Under the pieces are notes generated by a model. That model made no database searches. It saw nothing but the letters and a program-made list of their open reading frames with translations, and was not told the origin of the DNA. This document shows, one piece after another, positions 6,376-11,054 of a DNA stretch of 11,054 nt (positions are counted from its first letter, which is position 1; every line of letters starts with the position of its first letter). A program made the translations under genes and the position numbers. The stretch covers positions 1 through 11,054 of the forward strand of contig CACVAV010000004.1 in assembly GCA_902727945.1 (NCBI GenBank). Reading direction: 5' to 3'. This stretch comes from an uncultured Thiotrichaceae bacterium (GTDB taxonomy: Bacteria > Pseudomonadota > Gammaproteobacteria > Thiotrichales > Thiotrichaceae).

Positions 6376-7183
6376 TCCACCCATACAAAACTTGCTCTGG
6401 CTGGGCGGCATTGCTTGTTTGGGGCTGGCGGTATGGAGTGTCTGGCAATTGCGTCAGGCCGAAGAACAACAGTTTGCTACAGCCGGAGTGAGTGTTGATA
6501 TTCCTAATGCGAGTGAGCTGAGTATCCCGGGCGTGCGTCAATATCGCCGCTTAGTGGAAGCGCCTTTATTTTGGGAAACACGCGCCCGTCCGAAAATAGC
6601 ACCTCCGCCACCCAAAGTGGCTACTGCAGTCAAAGTGCCTGAAGTGATTGAAGTTGAACTGATGCCGCCAATGGGACGTTTAGTGGGTATTGTTGATCTG
6701 GGTGCTAAAAAATATGCATTAGTCAGAAATGAGAGTGAAAATAAAACCTTGTATAAAGGTGATGTGTGGGAAGGCTGGACGATCCAGGCTATTAATTCTG
6801 AACGGGTGGTGATTTCGGCTGGTAAGCAACGCACTGAAATTGCACTGATTGGCGATTTTGAAGCACCGGCAGCCAACAAGCAGATGCTGGCATCCCGCCA
6901 GCGACAGGATCAACGTAAGCGTAACCGCCAGCAGCAAATTCGTCAGGCACAGCAAAAACAACAGGCTAAACAGGCGCGCAATTATGACCGGGCCGGAGGG
7001 CAGCAAGGGGCACAGGCTAAACAAAACGGGGCAGTATCACGGGTTAACCCGGCACAACAGCAAGCCCGGGCGGCACAATCAGCACAGCAGGCTGAGCCAG
7101 CTCCCGTCTTATCGATTAAGGAGGCTTTGGAGGCGCGCCAGCGTTTAATGGCCTCTCGTTGGGGTAAAGAGCAGAAAAAATAG
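6359..7183 (+). CDS. T2SS GspC/GspN-like inner-membrane protein with Gln-rich C-terminal tail
   Basis: The 274-residue protein has one membrane helix at about 11-30, then a periplasmic linker with a run of prolines (82-85). A compact beta domain at about 103-166 (MGRLVGIV, KYALVRNE, YKGDVW, VVISAGKQRTEIAL) resembles the HR domain of GspC or the XpsN/PilP type, which contacts the N0 domain of the secretin. Residues 181-247 are low-complexity: 22 of 67 are Gln, with many Arg and Ala. A short conserved-looking segment (about 250-266) closes the protein. ATG 6359 is chosen over GTG 6341 because GGAGG/GAGG (6343-6352) stands just upstream. It overlaps gspM by 17 nt, indicating translational coupling. 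It precedes the secretin gene, as gspN does in xps operons. It has no PDZ domain, unlike classical GspC. The role is inferred to be linking the inner platform to GspD. Confidence 0.78.
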   Translation: MKRLINPPIQNLLWLGGIACLGLAVWSVWQLRQAEEQQFATAGVSVDIPNASELSIPGVRQYRRLVEAPLFWETRARPKIAPPPPKVATAVKVPEVIEVELMPPMGRLVGIVDLGAKKYALVRNESENKTLYKGDVWEGWTIQAINSERVVISAGKQRTEIALIGDFEAPAANKQMLASRQRQDQRKRNRQQQIRQAQQKQQAKQARNYDRAGGQQGAQAKQNGAVSRVNPAQQQARAAQSAQQAEPAPVLSIKEALEARQRLMASRWGKEQKK

Positions 7184-7210
7184 CAGAGTGGATAAAAATT
7201 AAAACTCACT

Positions 7211-7230
7211 TTATTAAACATTGTTAATAA
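7211..7230. repeat. AT-rich 20 bp inverted repeat upstream of gspD (operator-like)
   Basis: TTATTAA (7211-7217) and TTAATAA (7224-7230) are perfect inverted arms around a 6 nt centre, in the gap before the secretin gene. Relative to a start near 7289 predicted from the TATAAT box, the centre lies at about -68. That would suit an activator, but AT-rich DNA produces such symmetry by chance more often than mixed DNA does. Confidence 0.3.
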
Positions 7231-7237
7231 TAGAGTC

Positions 7238-7282
7238 ATCCGATGAGTAGTAATGTTAATCGGATAAGCTAAAAGCTATAAT
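7238..7282 (+). promoter_or_regulatory. Candidate regulated promoter of the secretin gene
   Basis: A consensus TATAAT (-10) occurs at 7277-7282, with a predicted start near 7289 and a leader of about 43 nt to the GTG at 7332. The 17 bp-spaced -35 position (7254-7259, TGTTAA) is a poor match. That region is instead flanked by a perfect 7 bp inverted repeat, ATCCGAT (7238-7244) and ATCGGAT (7259-7265), separated by 14 bp. A weak -35 with symmetric flanking arms fits control by a DNA-binding protein. The regulator is unknown. Confidence 0.4.
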
Positions 7283-7331
7283 AAACCTGAAATAAAAATT
7301 ATAAAAATAAAGTGATAATGGGGTTTGCTTT

Positions 7332-9548
7332 GTGACTAACAAAAAAATAATGGCGGCTGTAATCAGCGTCCTGTGCGTGCTATCGGCATGCTCTTCTGTC
7401 AAAGACAGTCCGGGCTTTCGTAAAAATGTAAATACCAATCCATTTCAGCGCAGTGCTGCGGTGAAAAGCTTAGGCGAATCAGCACTGAGTGAAGTTGCAC
7501 CACTTTATGCAGCAGCCCCTGCCGTGGCGCAACGAGCTGCTTATGCACCCGCCGGGCAGGCTCCTGCTCAAGCTGCCCGTCAATATCAACGGTCTGAACC
7601 TGACATGGAGCTGATTCTCGGTGATCATCAGTATTATCGTAAGGATGTTGCTCGTCCCACGATGGTTGGTAGCCGCAGCGGGCCTGGTGTTGCGCTGAAC
7701 TTTGAGCGCGCCAGTATTCGTGAGGTAGTGGGCGTGGTATTGGGTGATATTCTTAAGAAAACCTATATTGTTGAGCCGGGTGTTGAAGGTGAGGTGACCA
7801 TTAATTCCAGCGAGCCTATTCCCCGTGGCAGCCTGATTCCGACGCTGGAATCGTTATTACAGACTCAGGGCGCTGTGTTGTACCAGGATGAAACCGGTGG
7901 TTACCGTGTGGCAGCCCGGTCAAATCTGAAGGGCCGTGGTTTTATGCCTTCGACCTCCGGAAAAATCAAGCCGGGTTATAATATCCAGGTAGTGCCCTTG
8001 CGCTATATTCCGGTCGCGGAAATGCAGAAAATTCTGGAGCCACTGGCCAGTCCGGATGCCTTTGTGCGGGTGGATACTAATCGTAATATTCTGGTATTAG
8101 CCGGAACCAGTTCTGAGTTGTCTAATCTGCTGGCAACTATTCGTACCTTTGATGTAGACGTGCTACAGGGTATGTCGGTGGGTATTTATAAGATTAAGAA
8201 TGTCGAAGCTCAGATCGTAGCCAAAAACCTTGATGCGCTGTTTGGAGAAAGCGGCAATAGCCCGATGGCTGGTATGGTTAAGATTATGCCGATTGAGCAC
8301 ATGAATAGTGTGATGATTATTTCCGCCAGCCCGGAATACCTCAAAGAAATGAAGAACTGGGTTGATCGCTTTGATAAGGCCGGGAAGGTCGAAGGTCAGC
8401 AGTTGTACGTGTATAAGGTGCAGAATGGTGATGCTGAACATCTGGCGGAAATGTTGTCACAAATTTTTTCCGGTAAAGGTAGCAGTAGGAAAACTAAAGG
8501 TACACTGGCCTCTAGTCTGGCTCCGGGGCTTCAGCCTGCGACGGTAGGTGGTGCGGAAGGTGGCTCGACAGCTAATAAGATTAAAACCATGCTGGGCGGG
8601 GATAATACTAATGGTAGCGGCGGTGTAACCATTGACCCGGATGCTGAAGTTAAAATTGTGGCGGATAAGACCAATAATTCATTGATGATTCTGTCCAGTG
8701 AGGCCATGTATAAACAGATTCAGGAAGCATTGGTACGTATTGATACGATGCCGATGCAGGTGCAGGTGGAAGCGACCATTATGGAAGTCACGCTGAATGA
8801 AAGTATGGAACACGGGCTGCAATGGTATTTCAGAAATAATAAAAATACATTAGGTGGTTTGGGTGTGGGTAGTCTCGGCTCTTCAACGCCGGGTGGCTTC
8901 TCATTCTCACTCAGTGGCGGTCTTAATGGTATTGAAGGTGTGATAAGTGCATTGGCACGTGAATCTGATGTGAAGGTTATTTCTTCACCTTCTGTGTTGG
9001 TGCTGGATAACCAGACAGCAGAAATCAGAGTCGGTGATCAGCAGCCTATTTATGCCAGTGCTTCATCCAGCTCCGATGGCGAAGTGTTAACACAATCTGT
9101 GCAATATAAAGATACGGGTGTGTCGTTAACGGTGACACCACAGGTTAATTCAAATGGCTTGGTGAAAATGGACATTAATCAGGATATTACGGATGTGGGT
9201 GATGAAGACACAGTTACCGGCAATCGCAGTTTTCTGCAGCGTAGAATTAAAAGTACGATCGCGGTACAAAGTGGTTCAACCATCGTGTTGGGTGGCCTGA
9301 TTCGTGAGAATAAGAGTCAAAGTGATGCGGGTGTGCCGGTGCTTAAGGATCTGCCTATCGTGGGTAAGGCCTTTAAGAACTATTCCCGTTCCGGTAAGCG
9401 TACTGAATTACTGGTGCTGATTACGCCAACAGCGATTAAAGACCAGTCAGGTCTGGTGAAAACAGGGCAGGAAATGCGTGATCGTATGAAACGCCTGATG
9501 AACGATAATAGTTTTATCCAACAGTTAAGAGGTGAGTATGTCGAGTAA
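7332..9548 (+). CDS. gspD: Type II secretion system secretin GspD, lipoprotein type
   Basis: The 738-residue protein forms the outer-membrane channel of the T2SS. It begins with a lipoprotein signal peptide (Lys4-Lys5, hydrophobic core, lipobox LSAC with Cys20) and Ser at +2, which favours outer-membrane sorting. After an Ala/Gln-rich linker come N0 (about 119-195), N1 (about 215-277), N2 (about 279-350), and N3 (about 357-475, with a Gly/Ser-rich insertion near 387-430). The secretin barrel domain spans about 480-715. The secretin signature VPVLKDLPIVGKAF starts near residue 667. The GTG at 7332 is chosen because the alternative ATG at 7350 removes the positive residues of the signal peptide; a GGGG stands eight bases ahead. 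As in XpsD and HxcQ, lipidation may allow the secretin to insert without a separate GspS pilotin. The N-terminal linker of about 100 residues before N0 is longer than usual. It overlaps the next gene by 11 nt. Confidence 0.93.
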   Translation: MTNKKIMAAVISVLCVLSACSSVKDSPGFRKNVNTNPFQRSAAVKSLGESALSEVAPLYAAAPAVAQRAAYAPAGQAPAQAARQYQRSEPDMELILGDHQYYRKDVARPTMVGSRSGPGVALNFERASIREVVGVVLGDILKKTYIVEPGVEGEVTINSSEPIPRGSLIPTLESLLQTQGAVLYQDETGGYRVAARSNLKGRGFMPSTSGKIKPGYNIQVVPLRYIPVAEMQKILEPLASPDAFVRVDTNRNILVLAGTSSELSNLLATIRTFDVDVLQGMSVGIYKIKNVEAQIVAKNLDALFGESGNSPMAGMVKIMPIEHMNSVMIISASPEYLKEMKNWVDRFDKAGKVEGQQLYVYKVQNGDAEHLAEMLSQIFSGKGSSRKTKGTLASSLAPGLQPATVGGAEGGSTANKIKTMLGGDNTNGSGGVTIDPDAEVKIVADKTNNSLMILSSEAMYKQIQEALVRIDTMPMQVQVEATIMEVTLNESMEHGLQWYFRNNKNTLGGLGVGSLGSSTPGGFSFSLSGGLNGIEGVISALARESDVKVISSPSVLVLDNQTAEIRVGDQQPIYASASSSSDGEVLTQSVQYKDTGVSLTVTPQVNSNGLVKMDINQDITDVGDEDTVTGNRSFLQRRIKSTIAVQSGSTIVLGGLIRENKSQSDAGVPVLKDLPIVGKAFKNYSRSGKRTELLVLITPTAIKDQSGLVKTGQEMRDRMKRLMNDNSFIQQLRGEYVE

Positions 9549-9939
9549 GTTTGACTGGTTGGCTTTAGTGCCTTTATGCTTAGTGTTAACTGCATGCAGT
9601 TCAGGTGAAATTGCCGTTAAGGAAGCTGCTCAGCAGCGTTGGAATGCTCTGGTTGATGGAGACCTCCATACTGCTTATCAGCATTACACGGATGCATTTA
9701 AAAAAGAAGTCCCCCTCCGCTACTATCGAAAACAAGTAAAAGGTGTGGGGTTGTGGAGTAAGGCGAAGGTAGATGCCGTAAGGTGTGATGATGCTGGTAA
9801 CAGTTGTGATGCACAGGTGGAAATCACCGTGGCCATGAAAATGCGTGGTTTAGCTGATCCTGTTGAAACGACTGATGTTGTGAATGAAACTTGGGTTCGT
9901 GAAGGTGTATTTTCAGATTGGCGGTATTTAAAAAAATAA
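9538..9939 (+). CDS. Small lipoprotein, NTF2-like appearance, T2SS-associated
   Basis: The 133-residue product has a lipoprotein signal peptide ending in LTAC (Cys20), with Ser at +2, so it should be anchored in the outer membrane facing the periplasm. The mature part begins with a helix containing RWNALVDGDLHTAYQHYTDA, the pattern of the first helices of NTF2-like folds, followed by beta strands, including a Cys pair (within RCDDAGNSCD) that could form a disulfide. ATG 9538 is preferred over GTG 9532 because AAGAGG (9527-9532) lies five bases ahead of it. It overlaps the gspD stop by 11 nt, so its translation is probably coupled to the secretin. Its location and anchoring suggest a periplasmic or outer-membrane accessory of the secretion channel. 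It is not recognisable as GspS or AspS by sequence. The fold call is by eye and uncertain; the lipoprotein call is firm. Confidence 0.85.
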   Translation: MSSKFDWLALVPLCLVLTACSSGEIAVKEAAQQRWNALVDGDLHTAYQHYTDAFKKEVPLRYYRKQVKGVGLWSKAKVDAVRCDDAGNSCDAQVEITVAMKMRGLADPVETTDVVNETWVREGVFSDWRYLKK

Positions 9940-9955
9940 TGAAATGAATTAGAAT
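9927..9955 (+). promoter_or_regulatory. Candidate sigma-70 promoter for the last gene
   Basis: TTTAAA (9927-9932, 4 of 6 to the -35 consensus) and TAGAAT (9950-9955, 5 of 6 to the -10) are separated by exactly 17 bp. They overlap the end of the lipoprotein gene. Transcription would start near 9962, giving a leader of about 100 nt. The leader is AT-rich near its end and shows only 4-5 bp inverted repeats (for example TGGAG at 10002-10006 with CTCCA at 10025-10029). No terminator was seen between the lipoprotein gene and this leader. Confidence 0.38.
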
Positions 9956-10062
9956 AATCAATGTAATGATGCGGTTCTTGTGGTCACTAAATTCCTAGCC
10001 CTGGAGCCAATACTGAGTTAGATACTCCATTAAAAAATATAAAAATCTCAGGAGGCACGAAA

Positions 10063-11054
10063 GTGTTCAAGAAAAAGAAAATTGCTCTCGGTGTTGCTGC
10101 GGGCTTCGTTGGCTTGGCAGGTATTATGTCCAGTGCACAGGCGGTACATGTAAACAAAGATGGTACTGGTCAGGCTTTATTGTTCCCCTATTACAATGCT
10201 CAGGAAGGCTACGTAACTAATATTAACCTGATTAATTCTACGGATGAAACGAAAGCAGTGCGTATTCGCTTCCGGGAGGGAAAAGAGAGTAAAGACGTAC
10301 TCGATTTCAATCTCTATATGTCACCGGAAGATGTCTGGACAGGTAGTATCAGAATGGACAACAGTCAAGGTAGCCCGATAGCGTCTATCACTACGTCTGA
10401 TCATACTTGTGCATTGCCTCTACTGGCTTCGTGTAAGACTGGTAAGTGTTCGGTGACTGAACCCTTTGCCGGCTTTTCGTATTATGACGGCCTGACTGCT
10501 GCGGATACGCTGGAAGGTTATGTTGAAGTCATCGAAATGGGTGTTGTGAGCGACTCCACGGTACAGTACGGTGTATTGCATCAGCGCGGCGAGCCTAATA
10601 ACTGTGGCGTTGTAGCCGATGCCTGGTATCGTAATAGCTTTACAACGGGTCGTGGTGCTGCGGCAACAGGTCTTAGTGCTCCGACAGGTGGCATGATGGG
10701 GTCATCTGCTATTCTGAACGTTACTGAAGGTACAGCGATGGCTGTTGATCCTATTGCTTTCGATAACTACACCACAGAAGCACACCACACTCGTCCTGAT
10801 GACACCAAAAACTTTGACTTACCCTCATTTTCATCAGGCAGTATCGAAACCAGTGAGGTTATGGTCAAGAAAGATGACGGCACGGTCGATATGGTGGTGA
10901 CGAGCTGGGAGAAATATCACCACCCGGATGGTAGGATTGGTGATGCTTGTCTGCTGGATGACGATCCGCAGACTCCGGCTTGTGGTGATAATCCATATCC
11001 GATTGCTCATGCCTTATTGGCCTCCAATATTATGAATGAGTACTTCCTTGATCC
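10063..11054 (+). CDS. Sec-exported protein of unknown function, cysteine-containing (3' end outside window)
   Basis: The frame opens at GTG 10063 and stays open to the window end (330 full codons). A textbook AGGAGG (10050-10055) stands seven bases ahead of the GTG. The N-terminus is a Sec signal peptide: MFKKKKIALG, a hydrophobic core, and cleavage after SSAQA near residue 27. The mature protein opens with GTGQALLFPYYNAQEGYVTN, then VRIRFREGKESKDVLDFN and YMSPEDVWTG. I associate this pattern with uncharacterised exported proteins of Gammaproteobacteria, from memory only. It looks beta-rich and contains six Cys (in HTC, ASC, GKC, NNC, DAC and PAC contexts), which could make three disulfides in the periplasm or outside the cell. 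There is no lipobox and no membrane segment in the visible part. Its position after T2SS genes makes it a plausible secretion substrate, which is inference. Any C-terminal sorting motif is not visible. Confidence 0.88.
   Translation, partial: MFKKKKIALGVAAGFVGLAGIMSSAQAVHVNKDGTGQALLFPYYNAQEGYVTNINLINSTDETKAVRIRFREGKESKDVLDFNLYMSPEDVWTGSIRMDNSQGSPIASITTSDHTCALPLLASCKTGKCSVTEPFAGFSYYDGLTAADTLEGYVEVIEMGVVSDSTVQYGVLHQRGEPNNCGVVADAWYRNSFTTGRGAAATGLSAPTGGMMGSSAILNVTEGTAMAVDPIAFDNYTTEAHHTRPDDTKNFDLPSFSSGSIETSEVMVKKDDGTVDMVVTSWEKYHHPDGRIGDACLLDDDPQTPACGDNPYPIAHALLASNIMNEYFLD

Noticed and set aside
4707..9548. MSHA or type IV pilus PilN-PilO-PilP-PilQ operon
   Set aside because: The topology is similar (these families are related), but the larger GspL-like protein with an N-terminal cytoplasmic domain, the GspM-type partner, the N0-N3 secretin without AMIN domains, and the xps-like order fit a T2SS better. 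No pilM-like gene precedes it.
9380..9595. Minus-strand frame across the gspD end and lipoprotein start
   Set aside because: It is antisense to two well-supported genes, with no recognised domain or ribosome site. The other minus-strand frames in the window are rejected for the same reason.
9940..10062. Riboswitch or sigma-54 promoter in the leader of the last gene
   Set aside because: Only short 4-5 bp inverted repeats are present and no known aptamer pattern was seen; no GG-N10-GC core at the right spacing was found.

Overview
This 11 kb window looks like chromosomal DNA of a gammaproteobacterium. The reasons are a T2SS gene order (L-M-N-D) like the distal part of the Xanthomonas xps operon, a lipid-anchored secretin, FNR/ANR-like promoter architecture, and familiar PiT and Na/Pi transporter types. 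The genus cannot be told from the sequence. All genes supported here are on the + strand, packed tightly, and similar in base composition, with no sign of mobile DNA, RNA genes or CRISPR.

Region 1 (1-4585) is a phosphate-transport cluster. It starts inside a PiT-family inorganic phosphate transporter (5' end missing), followed by a second, full-length PiT paralogue about 81% identical to the first by manual alignment. Next comes a NptA/YjbB-type Na+/Pi cotransporter with a C-terminal PhoU-like domain, then a 78-residue, very basic, helical protein of unknown function. The gap between the PiT genes holds a possible terminator and a strong-looking candidate promoter: a TTGAC-N4-ATCAA box centred at -41.5 from the start predicted by a TACAAT -10 element. 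That is the geometry of a class II FNR/ANR-activated promoter and suggests oxygen-linked control of phosphate transport.

Region 2 (4586-9939) encodes the inner-membrane platform and outer-membrane channel of a type II secretion system. In order it has GspL-like, GspM-like and GspC/GspN-like proteins, a lipoprotein GspD secretin, and a small lipoprotein with an NTF2-like look. The reading frames overlap by 8 nt (L/M), 17 nt (M/N) and 11 nt (D/lipoprotein). A 148 bp gap before gspD holds two inverted repeats and a TATAAT box, so the secretin may have its own regulated promoter. The gspE-K genes are absent from this window, so the T2SS locus is split or continues elsewhere.

Region 3 (9940-11054) has a candidate sigma-70 promoter, an excellent Shine-Dalgarno sequence, and a GTG-started gene that runs off the window end. 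Its product is a Sec-exported, six-cysteine protein of unknown function. Its position directly after the T2SS genes makes it a candidate, unproven, substrate or surface partner of that system.

I see no clearly unprecedented system. The most informative leads are the anaerobic-type promoter on a duplicated phosphate transporter, the regulated and split LMND secretion block, and the uncharacterised lipoprotein and exported protein attached to it.
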